Assembly (NCBI RefSeq): GCF_005844425.1
Contig: NZ_SPHL01000001.1
Coordinates: forward strand, 62,001-126,000
Source of the DNA: Anaerofustis stercorihominis
GTDB lineage: Bacteria > Bacillota > Clostridia > Eubacteriales > Anaerofustaceae
Reading direction: 5' to 3'
Length of the DNA stretch: 64,000 bases
A program made the translations under genes and the position numbers. The notes beneath the pieces are model-generated. The model was not told the DNA's origin, made no database searches, and worked only from the letters and a program-made list of their open reading frames with translations. Below are positions 42,883-52,482 of this stretch, piece by piece. The number at the start of each line of letters is the position of its first letter. Within the stretch, counting starts at the first letter, position 1.

Positions 42883-44037
42883 ATGAAAACATTATTTACT
42901 GACGGTGTACTAATTGATGCAACCAAAACAGTAAAAGAAGATGTTTTGGTTGAAGATGGAAAAATAATAAAAGTTGGAAAAGATATTGATAAAACGAACT
43001 GCGAAGTAATTGACTTAAAAGGTAAAACATTACTTCCTGCCTTTATAGATATGCATTCTCATTTTAGAGACCCTGGATATACCTATAAAGAAGATATTGA
43101 AACCGGTATGAAAGCAAGCGTTAAAGGCGGATATAGCGTTGTTTGCACTATGGCAAACACAAAGCCTGTTTGTGATAATACGGAAGTTTTACAATATGTT
43201 AAAGAAAAATCAGAAAAAGTAGGTTTAAATAAAGTAATCCAAATTAGTGCAATCGGAAAAGACCTTGAAGATAAAGAGTTTGTAGATATAAAAGAAAATA
43301 TGAAATACACAAACCTTTTCTCAAATGACGGAAAAACAATTTTCAGCGATGAATTTATGGAAGAGGCTTTGAAAAAATCCACAGAATATGGTTTCCATTT
43401 ACTAACTCATTGCCAGCCTGAAGAAGAAATAATCGAAAGAGATATGAAACTTCTTGAAAAGGTTGGAGGAAATCTTCATGTATGCCATATCAGTACAAAG
43501 AAATCTTTAGAGCTTATAAAAGCAGCAAAGGAAAAAGGATTAACGGTAACTTGTGAGGTTGCACCACATCATTTATTTGCCGACAGCCTTTCTTATAGAG
43601 TAAATCCTTCTTTTGCAACACCTAAAGACAGAATGGCACTTATAGAAGGAGTAAGGAATAACGATATAGATATTCTTGCAATAGACCATGCTCCTCATTC
43701 AAAAGAAGATAAAGAAAAAGGAGCTCCGGGAATTGACAATATCGAAGTTGCTTTTTCTATGTACTATAAAGTATTCTTTGATAATGATATCAGCATAAAT
43801 AGATTAAGCGAAATGATAAGTTTAAATCCGGCAAAGAAAATAGGTTTAAACAAAGGTTTAATTAAAGAAGGTTACGATGCAGATTTGGTTGTTGTTGATA
43901 CTGACTATGAAGGCGTTATAAACAAAGACGAATTTATTTCAAAATCAAACAACACACCTTTTAATAAAGAAAAAATTAAGGGCAAAGTTTTAATGACATT
44001 TGTCGGGGGAGAAAAGAAATATGAAGCTGATAGATAA
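42883..44037 (+). CDS. pyrC: Dihydroorotase
   Basis: This 384-residue amidohydrolase cyclises carbamoyl aspartate. The zinc motif DMHSHFRDPGYTYKED, then LTHCQPEEE, CHISTKKSLELI and AIDHAPHSKEDKEKG show the metal-site residues in order. It is similar to the class of dihydroorotases in Gram-positive pyr operons. It overlaps pyrF by 17 bases. Confidence 0.95.
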   Translation: MKTLFTDGVLIDATKTVKEDVLVEDGKIIKVGKDIDKTNCEVIDLKGKTLLPAFIDMHSHFRDPGYTYKEDIETGMKASVKGGYSVVCTMANTKPVCDNTEVLQYVKEKSEKVGLNKVIQISAIGKDLEDKEFVDIKENMKYTNLFSNDGKTIFSDEFMEEALKKSTEYGFHLLTHCQPEEEIIERDMKLLEKVGGNLHVCHISTKKSLELIKAAKEKGLTVTCEVAPHHLFADSLSYRVNPSFATPKDRMALIEGVRNNDIDILAIDHAPHSKEDKEKGAPGIDNIEVAFSMYYKVFFDNDISINRLSEMISLNPAKKIGLNKGLIKEGYDADLVVVDTDYEGVINKDEFISKSNNTPFNKEKIKGKVLMTFVGGEKKYEADR

Positions 44038-44881
44038 ATTATATGAAAGAAGCAAGAAAAACATGGCTGTATGTTTGGGGCTTGATACAAAAGAAGCATT
44101 TTTACCTGAATATATAAGCAAAATGGATATATCTTTAGGAGAAAAGTATTTTTTGTTTAATAAAGCTATAATAGATGCCACAAAAGATATTGTAGCTTGT
44201 TATAAAGTTCAAATTGCTTGTTATGAAGCTCTTGGAATGGACGGGCTTAACGCATATCAAAAAACACTTAAATATATAAGAGAAAATGACGGCATTGTAA
44301 TTGCAGACATAAAAAGAGGAGATATTTCTTCAACTGCTGCAATGTATGCAGACGGTCATTTCAAAGGAGACTTTGAGGCTGACTTTATTACTATAAACAC
44401 ATATATGGGACTTGATGCAATCAGCCCATATTTTGACTATATGAAAGACGGAAATAAAGGGCTTTTCGTTTTAGTAAAAACATCTAATCCAAACGGACAT
44501 CAAATTCAAGACTTGGAAGTAAAAGATGGCGAAAAAGTTTATGAAAAGATGGCTAAATACGTTGATGAGTGGGGAAGCGACTTTGTAGGAGAATGTGGAT
44601 ATAGCAGTGTCGGAGCTGTTGTTGGACTAACTTATCCTAAAGAATTTATAGAAGTAAAGAAATTTATGCCAAAAGCATTCTTCTTAATTCCTGGATATGG
44701 CGCTCAAGGTGGAACAGGAAAAGATATTGCGGAAATCTTCAAAGATGATATTTGCGGAGTTGTTAATTCTTCAAGAGGAATTATATCTGCACACAAAGGT
44801 AAAATCGAAGATGAAAACTTTACCGAACTTACTGTAAAAGCAGTAAAAGATATGCAAGAGGATATAGGACAATGGCTATAG
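44021..44881 (+). CDS. pyrF: Orotidine 5'-phosphate decarboxylase
   Basis: This 286-residue enzyme is the longer (type 2) OMP decarboxylase. It has CLGLDTKEAFLPEY, the catalytic cluster IVIADIKRGDISSTA, NTYMGLDAI and FLIPGYGAQGGTGKD. ATG at 44021 is chosen because GGGGGAG lies ahead of it within pyrC. It makes UMP from OMP. Confidence 0.96.
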   Translation: MKLIDKLYERSKKNMAVCLGLDTKEAFLPEYISKMDISLGEKYFLFNKAIIDATKDIVACYKVQIACYEALGMDGLNAYQKTLKYIRENDGIVIADIKRGDISSTAAMYADGHFKGDFEADFITINTYMGLDAISPYFDYMKDGNKGLFVLVKTSNPNGHQIQDLEVKDGEKVYEKMAKYVDEWGSDFVGECGYSSVGAVVGLTYPKEFIEVKKFMPKAFFLIPGYGAQGGTGKDIAEIFKDDICGVVNSSRGIISAHKGKIEDENFTELTVKAVKDMQEDIGQWL

Positions 44882-45570
44882 TATTATTTAATGAAAAAAT
44901 AAAAGATGATATCTACATGATGAAACTTGAGGGAAAGTTTGAAGGAAAAGAAGGACAGTTTTATATGCTTCGCTCTTTAAATACATTTCTTGCAAAACCT
45001 ATAAGTATTCATGATATAGATGAAGAAGGTATAACTTTCTTATATCAAATAAAGGGAGAGGGTACAAAGTACTTTAAGACTCTTCAAAAAGGAATGGAAC
45101 TTGATTTATTTGGTCCAAGAGGTAACGGGTTTGATATAGAAAATATCGAAAAAGACGTTACATTAATAGGCGGAGGTATAGGAACTGCTCCGCTATATTA
45201 TCTATGTAAACAAATAAGAAAAAAATATCCTGATAAAAAAATAAGAGTATATCTTGGTTTTACTAAACAAGATTATCTTGTAGATGATTTTAAGAAAATT
45301 GCAGATGAAGTTATAGTTGATGTAGGCGGAATAATAACTCATAAAGTTGATTTTACAAAGGATGATATTTACTTTACTTGTGGTCCTGATATTATGATGA
45401 GAAGTGCATATGATCTTGCTAACAAAGCAGGAAGAGAAATATATGTGTCCCTTGAAAACAGAATGGCATGTGGTGTAGGAGCTTGTCTTGGATGTAATGT
45501 TGAGACTCCAAATGGAAATAAAAAAGTATGTAAAGACGGTCCTGTATTTGAAGGAAGCGAGGTATACTAA
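44872..45570 (+). CDS. pyrK: Dihydroorotate dehydrogenase electron-transfer subunit
   Basis: This 232-residue flavoprotein carries FAD and a 2Fe-2S cluster that pass electrons from PyrD to NAD. It has an FAD/NAD fold with LIGGGIGTAPLYYLCKQI. The C-terminal cysteine cluster RMACGVGACLGCNVE has spacing C-x4-C-x2-C and a later Cys in KKVCKDGPVF. It overlaps pyrF by ten bases and precedes pyrD by one. Confidence 0.95.
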   Translation: MAIVLFNEKIKDDIYMMKLEGKFEGKEGQFYMLRSLNTFLAKPISIHDIDEEGITFLYQIKGEGTKYFKTLQKGMELDLFGPRGNGFDIENIEKDVTLIGGGIGTAPLYYLCKQIRKKYPDKKIRVYLGFTKQDYLVDDFKKIADEVIVDVGGIITHKVDFTKDDIYFTCGPDIMMRSAYDLANKAGREIYVSLENRMACGVGACLGCNVETPNGNKKVCKDGPVFEGSEVY

Positions 45571-45571
45571 A

Positions 45572-46474
45572 ATGGATAGATTAAAAGTAAATTTCTTAGG
45601 TAAAGAATTTAGTAATCCATTGGTTGCCGCAAGCGGAACTTTTGGTTTTGGAAGAGAATACAGCGAGTTTTTTGATGTAAAAGAAATTGGCGGTATATGT
45701 TCAAAAGGACTTACATTAAATCCTCAACCCGGTAATACCGGAGTTAGAATTTGGGAAACTCCAAGCGGGGTAATAAATAGTATTGGACTTGAAAATCCCG
45801 GTGTTAAAAGTTTTATAGAAAACGAACTTGGATATATGAATTCTACCGGCAGCAGGGTTATAGTAAACTTTGGGGCTCACAGCAAGGAAGATTTTCTTGA
45901 TGGAATAGAGCTTTTAAATGAACAAGAACTTGATTTTATAGAGCTTAACATTTCATGCCCAAATGTTAAGGAAGGCGGAATGGCTTTTTGTATGCATTCA
46001 GCAAGTGCTTATGATATTACAAAGTCCGTAAAGGAAAAATCAAAACATCCTATTATTGTTAAATTATCGCCAAATGCACCAAGTGTTACAGATGTTGCAA
46101 AAGCAGTAGAAGATGGAGGAGCTGATGCTGTAAGCTTAACAAATACATTTCTTGCAATGGCTATTGATATAAATAAAAAGAAACCTGTGTTTGATAATGT
46201 ATATGCAGGTTTGTCAGGAAGTGCAATAAAACCTATTGCTCTTAGAATGGTACATCAAGTTGCTAAGGAAATAAAAATTCCTATATTGGCTTACGGAGGA
46301 GTAAGCAATTATAAAGATGCTCTTGAATTTGTAATGGCAGGAGCAACTTTGGTAGGAGTTGGAAGTGCAATTTTTGCAAATCCTATGGTAATGCTTGAAA
46401 TAAGAGATGATTTAGATAAATATTTAAAAAATAATAATATAAACAATATAAGTGAACTTATAGGTATAGTATAA
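45572..46474 (+). CDS. pyrD: Dihydroorotate dehydrogenase, type 1B catalytic subunit
   Basis: This 300-residue FMN barrel enzyme oxidises dihydroorotate. LVAASGTFGFGREYSEFF, SKGLTLNPQPGN, the catalytic Cys in LNISCPNVKEGGMAF, and LAYGGVSNYKDALEF are present. ATG at 45572 follows AAGGAAGCGAGG within the end of pyrK; the upstream frame lies in pyrK. It is paired with PyrK as type 1B. Confidence 0.96.
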   Translation: MDRLKVNFLGKEFSNPLVAASGTFGFGREYSEFFDVKEIGGICSKGLTLNPQPGNTGVRIWETPSGVINSIGLENPGVKSFIENELGYMNSTGSRVIVNFGAHSKEDFLDGIELLNEQELDFIELNISCPNVKEGGMAFCMHSASAYDITKSVKEKSKHPIIVKLSPNAPSVTDVAKAVEDGGADAVSLTNTFLAMAIDINKKKPVFDNVYAGLSGSAIKPIALRMVHQVAKEIKIPILAYGGVSNYKDALEFVMAGATLVGVGSAIFANPMVMLEIRDDLDKYLKNNNINNISELIGIV

Positions 46475-46487
46475 AGGAGAGTATGTA

Positions 46488-47075
46488 ATGAGTGAACAAA
46501 GAGTAAAAGAAATTTTAAAAGAAACTGAAGCATTTTTAGAAGGTCATTTTCTACTTTCATCAGGAAGACATTCAAATCAATATGTACAATGTGCAAAACT
46601 TTTAAGATTTCCTGATAAAGCAGCAGAAGTATTAAAAGATGTTGCTGAACAAGTAAAAGATTTAGGTATTACAAAAATATGCGGACCTGCAATGGGCGGT
46701 GTTATAGTTTCTTACGAACTTGGAAGACAACTTGGAATAGAAAGTATCTTTACAGAAAGAAAAGACGGTAACATGGAACTTAGAAGAGGGTTCACTGTAG
46801 GAAAAGGCGATAAAGTCTTAATAAGTGAAGATGTTATTACAACAGGTAAAAGTACACTTGAAACAGTAAAAGTTTTAGAAGATATGGGAGCTGAAGTTGT
46901 TGGGGTATGTTCAATAGTAAATAGAACAAGTGATGATCTTAATTTCCCACTTCCTATTTATTCTGCAATAAGACTTAACATTGTTTCTTATGATAGTGAA
47001 GAATGTCCACTTTGCAAAGAAGGAAAAATTGAACTTGTAAAACCGGGCAGCAGAGATTTTAAAAAAACTAAATAA
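46488..47075 (+). CDS. pyrE: Orotate phosphoribosyltransferase
   Basis: This 195-residue transferase adds orotate to PRPP. It has GHFLLSSGRHSNQYVQCAKL, CGPAMGGVIVSYELGR, and the PRPP motif VLISEDVITTGKSTLET. It stands between pyrD and carA in the operon. Confidence 0.96.
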   Translation: MSEQRVKEILKETEAFLEGHFLLSSGRHSNQYVQCAKLLRFPDKAAEVLKDVAEQVKDLGITKICGPAMGGVIVSYELGRQLGIESIFTERKDGNMELRRGFTVGKGDKVLISEDVITTGKSTLETVKVLEDMGAEVVGVCSIVNRTSDDLNFPLPIYSAIRLNIVSYDSEECPLCKEGKIELVKPGSRDFKKTK

Positions 47076-47087
47076 AGAGGTTAGAAG

Positions 47088-48146
47088 ATGAAAGGATACT
47101 TACAACTTGAAAATGGAATGACTTTTGAAGGTGAACTTTTCGGTAAGATAGAAGAAAAAGTAATAGGTGAAGTTGTATTTAACACATCTATGACAGGTTA
47201 TCAAGAAATCCTTACAGATCCTTCATATTATGGTCAAATAGTAACAATGACATATCCTTTAATCGGTAATTATGGGGTTAATTTTGATTATGAACAATCT
47301 GCTTGTTGTAAGGCAAGAGGATTTATTGTAAAGGAAGTAAGCAATAAACCAAACAATTTCAATAATGAAATGACTCTTCCCGATTATTTGGAAAGTGAAG
47401 ATATTACAGCAATAAGTGGTGTAGATACAAGAATGCTTACAAAAGTACTTAGAAATGAAGGTGTTATGAGAGGTATGATTACAACTCATATGATGCCAAA
47501 AACAAAACTTATTGAAATACTTGACGAATTTGATAATTCAAAAAGTGTATTCAGCGTTTCAACTTCTGCTCCTTTTGAAGTTGAAGGTGATAAGGATGGA
47601 AAACATATTGTTGCAATAGATTATGGTATAAAAGCAAATATTATCAATATGTTTAAACAAAGAGGTGTAAATTTAACTGTAGTTCCTTTTGATACAAAGG
47701 CGGAAGATATATTAAAAATGAATCCTGATGCCGTATTTTTATCAAACGGACCTGGAGACCCTGCTGATTTACCTGAATGTGTTGAAGAAATTAAAAAATT
47801 AATAGGAAAACTTCCTATAATAGGAATTTGTCTTGGACATCAGTTAGCATCTCTTGCTCTTGGAGGAAAGACTTCAAAACTTAAATTTGGTCACAGAGGT
47901 GGAAACCATCCTGTAAAAAATTTAGATAATGAAAAAGTATTTATGACAAGTCAAAACCATGGTTATGTAGTAGATGAATTACCTGAAGGTGTAGAAGTTA
48001 CTTATAGAAATATAAATGACGGAAGTATAGAAGGAATGAGATGTAAGGATAAGAAGATATATACAATTCAATTCCATCCTGAAGCTTGTCCTGGACCTTA
48101 CGAAGGCGTTCATATTTTTGACGAATTTTTAAAGGTGATAGAATAG
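47088..48146 (+). CDS. carA: Carbamoyl-phosphate synthase small subunit
   Basis: This 352-residue glutaminase subunit has the conserved [20 protein letters not shown] near the start. It also has the class I glutaminase triad: Cys in GICLGHQL, then His-Pro-Glu in [10 protein letters not shown]. It feeds ammonia to CarB. Confidence 0.96.
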   Translation: MKGYLQLENGMTFEGELFGKIEEKVIGEVVFNTSMTGYQEILTDPSYYGQIVTMTYPLIGNYGVNFDYEQSACCKARGFIVKEVSNKPNNFNNEMTLPDYLESEDITAISGVDTRMLTKVLRNEGVMRGMITTHMMPKTKLIEILDEFDNSKSVFSVSTSAPFEVEGDKDGKHIVAIDYGIKANIINMFKQRGVNLTVVPFDTKAEDILKMNPDAVFLSNGPGDPADLPECVEEIKKLIGKLPIIGICLGHQLASLALGGKTSKLKFGHRGGNHPVKNLDNEKVFMTSQNHGYVVDELPEGVEVTYRNINDGSIEGMRCKDKKIYTIQFHPEACPGPYEGVHIFDEFLKVIE

Positions 48147-48159
48147 GAGGAATGTACAA

Positions 48160-51100
48160 ATGCCAAAAAGAGATGATATAAAGAAAGTATTGGTTATAGG
48201 TTCTGGTCCTATTATTATCGGTCAAGCTGCAGAATTTGACTATTCAGGAACACAGGCCTGTGAAGCATTAAAAGAAGAAGGTGTTGAAGTTGTACTTGTA
48301 AACTCTAACCCTGCAACAATAATGACAGATAAACAAACTGCTGATAAAGTATATATTGAACCTTTGAATGTAGAATCTTTGGAAAAAATTATTGCGAAAG
48401 AAAGACCGGATTCAATCATTGGCGGTATGGGTGGTCAAACTGCTCTTAATATGACAATGGAGCTTCACAATAAAGGTATTCTTGATAAATACGGAGTAAA
48501 AGTAATAGGTACAAGTATTGAAGGAATCATTAAAGGTGAAGACAGAGATGAGTTCAGAAAGTTAATGAAAGAAATAGGACAACCTATTATTGAAAGTAGA
48601 ATTGTAAATACTTTGGAAGATGCGAAAAAAGCAGCTTTAGAAATAGGTTATCCGGTTGTTGTAAGACCTGCTTATACACTTGGCGGTACAGGCGGCGGTA
48701 TCGTTAATAATGAAGAAGAGCTTTTAAAAATTGCAGAAAGCGGTCTTGCTTTATCAATGACTACTCAGGTTTTAATTGAAAAGAGTATTAAAAACTGGAA
48801 AGAAATTGAATACGAAGTAATGAGAGACGCAAAAGGTACTTGTATTACAATTTGTAATATGGAAAATATCGACCCTGTAGGTATCCATACAGGAGACAGT
48901 ATTGTTGTTGCTCCAAGTCAAACCCTTTCAGATAAAGAATATCAAATGCTAAGAACAGCATCTATAGATATAATTAATGCAGTAGGTATTGAAGGTGGAT
49001 GTAACGTACAAATTGCCCTTCATCCAGACAGTATGGAATATGCAATTATTGAAATTAACCCAAGAGTTTCTCGTTCTTCAGCTCTTGCATCAAAAGCTGC
49101 AGGTTATCCTATTGCTAAAGTTTCAGCTAAAATTGCTCTAGGATATTATCTTGATGAAATTAAAAATGCAGTTACAAAAGAAACTTATGCATGTTTTGAA
49201 CCTGCTCTTGACTATGTTGTAGTAAAAATTCCTAAATGGCCTTTTGATAAGTTTTTAAATGCAAAAAGAGATTTAGGTACAAAAATGATGGCTACAGGAG
49301 AAGTAATGGCTATAGGTAGAACTTTTGAAGAAGCATTCTTAAAAGCTATACGTTCTCTTGAAATTAAAAAACATACTTTAGTACATGATAAAGTAAATGA
49401 TATTCCAATCAAAGAACTTAGACATAAAGTATTTAAAGCAGATGATGAAAGGATTTTTGTTCTTGCTCAAATGCTTAGAATGAAATATTCTGTAACACAA
49501 GTAAGTAAAATAACAGGTATTGATTTATTCTTTGTAAATAAGATAAACGAAATTGTAAAAAGAGAAGAACATTTAAAAACTCTAACTTTAGAAACTTTAA
49601 CAAAAGATGAACTTCTTGATTTAAAGAAAAAAGGTTTCTCTGATAAAGGTATTAGTTTCTTAATGGGCGTTAGAGAAAAAGATATATATGAAATGAGACA
49701 AATGTGGAATATTAATCCTGTATATAAAATGGTTGATACATGTGCAGGGGAATTTGAAGCAAATACTCCATATTATTACTCAACATATGACACTGAAGAT
49801 GAAGTAGTAGTAACAGATAAAAAGAAAGTTATGGTTATCGGTTCAGGTCCTATTAGAATCGGTCAAGGTATAGAATTTGATTACAGTTCAGTACATTGTG
49901 TATATGCTCTAAAACAACTTGGAATAGAAACAATAGTTGTAAACAACAACCCTGAAACTGTAAGTACAGACTTCGATATTTCAGATAAACTTTATTTTGA
50001 ACCATTAACAGATGAAGATGTTCTTAATATTTATAATAAAGAAAAACCTGATGGAGTTATTTTACAATTTGGTGGACAAACAGCTATCAAGCTTGCAGAA
50101 ATGTGTGTAAGAGAAAATATTCCAATTCTTGGAACTTCTCCTGACAGTATCGATAAAGCTGAAGATAGAGAAAGATTTGAAGAAATGCTTACAAAGCTTG
50201 GTGTAAAACAACCAACAGGAAAAGGTGTATTTACAGTTGAAGAAGGTATTGAAACAGCTAATAGAATCGAATATCCTGTACTTGTAAGACCTTCATATGT
50301 TCTTGGTGGTAGAGGTATGATGATTTGCCATGATGAAGAAAGTCTTGTAAAATATCTAACAAATGCAATTAAAGAAGACCCTAAAAATCCAGTTCTAATT
50401 GATAAATATTTATATGGTCTTGAACTTGAAGTTGATGCTGTGTGCGATGGTGAAGAAGTTTTTGTTCCTGGTATCATGGAACATCTTGACAGAGCAGGGG
50501 TTCACTCAGGAGATAGTGTAACAATTTATCCAACAATTCATGTAAGTGATAAAATTAAAGAAACATTATATGACTATACAAGAAAAATTGCTCTTGAGCT
50601 TGATGTTAGAGGTATGATAAATATTCAATTTATCGTATTTAGAGATGAGTTATATGTTATCGAAGTTAATCCTCGTTCAAGTAGAACAGTTCCATATATT
50701 ACAAAGATTACAAATGTTCCAATTCTTGAAATGGCAGTTAGATCTATGTTTGGACCTTGCATTAAAGAAATGGGATATGGAAGTTATATAAATGAAGACA
50801 GCGAATATTATGGAATTAAAGTTCCGGTATTCTCAACAGAAAAACTTCCTAATGTAGAAGTAAGTCTTGGACCTGAAATGCGTTCAACTGGTGAAGTACT
50901 TGGTGTAAGCAAAAATTATCTTGAAGCACTTTATAAAGGATTCCTTGCTGCAGGATTTGATTTAAGCAGAAGAAAGAGAAAACTTCTTATTTCTCTAAAT
51001 GACGAAAGTAAAGATGAACTTATAGACTCACTAAAAAATATGTCAGATATTGGATATGAATTCTTTGCAACAGGAAATACAAAGAAATTTATGGAAGAAC

Positions 51101-51384
51101 ATGGTGTAGAAAATGTTACTGAAGTGTATAAGATTGGTTACGAAGGAGAACATAAAGAACTTGGTATTCTTGATGTAATTAAAAATCATAAAATTGATTT
51201 AATAATCAATACTCCTCAAAGCTCTTCTGATTCTGAAACAGACGGATTCAAAATAAGAAGATGTGCTGTTGAATGTGGAGTAAGCATAGTTACTTCAATA
51301 GATAGTGCAATGGCTCTTGCTAAATTATTCTGTGAAGATTTAGACTATGATAAATTTGATATTACAGATGTAGCAAATTATTAA
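48160..51384 (+). CDS. carB: Carbamoyl-phosphate synthase large subunit
   Basis: This 1074-residue protein has two ATP-grasp halves, each beginning with VIGSGPI (near residues 12 and 560), an oligomerisation domain between, and the C-terminal MGS-like allosteric domain. [24 protein letters not shown] lies in the first half and [15 protein letters not shown] in the second. It makes carbamoyl phosphate for PyrB, and also for arginine if the cell makes it. Last gene of the operon. Confidence 0.97.
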   Translation: MPKRDDIKKVLVIGSGPIIIGQAAEFDYSGTQACEALKEEGVEVVLVNSNPATIMTDKQTADKVYIEPLNVESLEKIIAKERPDSIIGGMGGQTALNMTMELHNKGILDKYGVKVIGTSIEGIIKGEDRDEFRKLMKEIGQPIIESRIVNTLEDAKKAALEIGYPVVVRPAYTLGGTGGGIVNNEEELLKIAESGLALSMTTQVLIEKSIKNWKEIEYEVMRDAKGTCITICNMENIDPVGIHTGDSIVVAPSQTLSDKEYQMLRTASIDIINAVGIEGGCNVQIALHPDSMEYAIIEINPRVSRSSALASKAAGYPIAKVSAKIALGYYLDEIKNAVTKETYACFEPALDYVVVKIPKWPFDKFLNAKRDLGTKMMATGEVMAIGRTFEEAFLKAIRSLEIKKHTLVHDKVNDIPIKELRHKVFKADDERIFVLAQMLRMKYSVTQVSKITGIDLFFVNKINEIVKREEHLKTLTLETLTKDELLDLKKKGFSDKGISFLMGVREKDIYEMRQMWNINPVYKMVDTCAGEFEANTPYYYSTYDTEDEVVVTDKKKVMVIGSGPIRIGQGIEFDYSSVHCVYALKQLGIETIVVNNNPETVSTDFDISDKLYFEPLTDEDVLNIYNKEKPDGVILQFGGQTAIKLAEMCVRENIPILGTSPDSIDKAEDRERFEEMLTKLGVKQPTGKGVFTVEEGIETANRIEYPVLVRPSYVLGGRGMMICHDEESLVKYLTNAIKEDPKNPVLIDKYLYGLELEVDAVCDGEEVFVPGIMEHLDRAGVHSGDSVTIYPTIHVSDKIKETLYDYTRKIALELDVRGMINIQFIVFRDELYVIEVNPRSSRTVPYITKITNVPILEMAVRSMFGPCIKEMGYGSYINEDSEYYGIKVPVFSTEKLPNVEVSLGPEMRSTGEVLGVSKNYLEALYKGFLAAGFDLSRRKRKLLISLNDESKDELIDSLKNMSDIGYEFFATGNTKKFMEEHGVENVTEVYKIGYEGEHKELGILDVIKNHKIDLIINTPQSSSDSETDGFKIRRCAVECGVSIVTSIDSAMALAKLFCEDLDYDKFDITDVANY

Positions 51385-51391
51385 TAAAAGT

Positions 51392-51419
51392 AAAAAGACG
51401 GCTTGTTGCCGTCTTTTTT
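51392..51419. terminator. Terminator of the pyr operon, shared with queH
   Basis: AAAAAGACGGC and GCCGTCTTTTT pair around TTGTT; six T residues follow on the plus strand and the arms are symmetrical. Confidence 0.9.
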
Positions 51420-51990
51420 ATTTGCTTTCATGGGATTCTTTTTGTAAAAGTTCTCTTCTTCTCTTTTTAGAAAATCGTTCTTCTTCGCTAAAAATACATC
51501 CGCAGTAGTTTTGTCTGTATAAACCGAGTTCTATGGCTTTTTCCTGTCCTTCGTTAAAATAAGGTCTAAAATCTCTATATAGAAATTTAACATCATATTT
51601 TTTTGCTGCAGCTTTTGCAATGGAGCAAATCAAATTATGGTCTTGAAAAGGACTAATTAACAAAGTTGTAGAAAAGGCATCAAATCCATTTTCTTTTGCG
51701 TATCTTGCTGTTTCAAAAAGACGCATATTATAGCATACACCACATCTGTTATCAAAATTAGGGTAAATATTATCAATGAACTCTCTAAGTCCATATTCAT
51801 TTTCTATAATAAGTTTTATATTAATGCTTTCAGTATAATCAATAAGTGTTTTTTTTCTTTTTTTATATTCATTAAAAGGATGAATATTTGGATTATACCA
51901 AAAACAAGTTGGTTCTATATTTTCTTTTCTAAGTGTATCAATGCACATTATTGAACATGGAGCGCAACACGAATGTAATAATACTTTCAA
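51418..51990 (-). CDS. queH: Epoxyqueuosine reductase QueH
   Basis: This 190-residue QueH (DUF208) reduces epoxyqueuosine to queuosine in tRNA. It has the paired cysteines LLHSCCAPCSIMC at the N-terminus, then CGVCYNMRL in the middle and QNYCGC near the end; these hold the iron-sulfur cluster and second metal. TTG at 51990 is the start codon, with AAGGAG eight bases upstream. Confidence 0.95.
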   Translation of the reverse strand: MKVLLHSCCAPCSIMCIDTLRKENIEPTCFWYNPNIHPFNEYKKRKKTLIDYTESINIKLIIENEYGLREFIDNIYPNFDNRCGVCYNMRLFETARYAKENGFDAFSTTLLISPFQDHNLICSIAKAAAKKYDVKFLYRDFRPYFNEGQEKAIELGLYRQNYCGCIFSEEERFSKKRRRELLQKESHESK

Positions 51991-52066
51991 AATAAATCTC
52001 CTTTATGTATAATAATATATTATAAAATAAAATTGGTTAATTGCAACAAGATAAGGAAATAATAAT

Positions 52067-52396
52067 ATGGTAAATATAATAGCTTTGGGGATTGTTTTAA
52101 TTTTAGTTTTAATATTTATTATAATTGGCATTTCAATGATTAATACAAAAGATAAACCTATACAGTATTTATCAAATACAAAAAAACTACCAAATGTAAA
52201 AGACATAAGAGGATATAATAAGGCTATTGGTAAAATATTTACTATTTTTGCTTTGCTTCTTTTACCTATTTTATCACCTGTAGTTTTATTTGTTCAAAAT
52301 TCAAAGTATTCGTTTTTATCAATTTTATTAATGCCCTTTTGGGTGATAGGACTTATTATTTCTTGTGTATTTACGGAAGGGAAATATAAAAAATAA
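52067..52396 (+). CDS. Hypothetical membrane protein, 109 residues
   Basis: Three hydrophobic helices are predicted at about 4-25, 57-78 and 83-101, with a soluble loop between the first two. AAGGAAATAATA precedes ATG and its own terminator follows. No family recognised. It is transcribed divergently from queH. Confidence 0.6.
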   Translation: MVNIIALGIVLILVLIFIIIGISMINTKDKPIQYLSNTKKLPNVKDIRGYNKAIGKIFTIFALLLLPILSPVVLFVQNSKYSFLSILLMPFWVIGLIISCVFTEGKYKK

Positions 52397-52435
52397 ATTA
52401 GATATTATAATATATTTTATGTCTATTAATGTTAT

Positions 52436-52472
52436 AAAAAAAGAAACATCTAATATTTAGATGTTTCTTTTT
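52436..52472. terminator. Bidirectional terminator
   Basis: AAAGAAACATCTAA and TTAGATGTTTCTTT pair around TAT, between converging genes. Confidence 0.85.
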
Positions 52473-52482
52473 ATTTTAAATA

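Noticed and set aside
50031-50477. A 148-codon frame antisense to carB
   Set aside because: It has no ribosome site and mirrors the codon pattern of carB; it is a shadow of the real gene.
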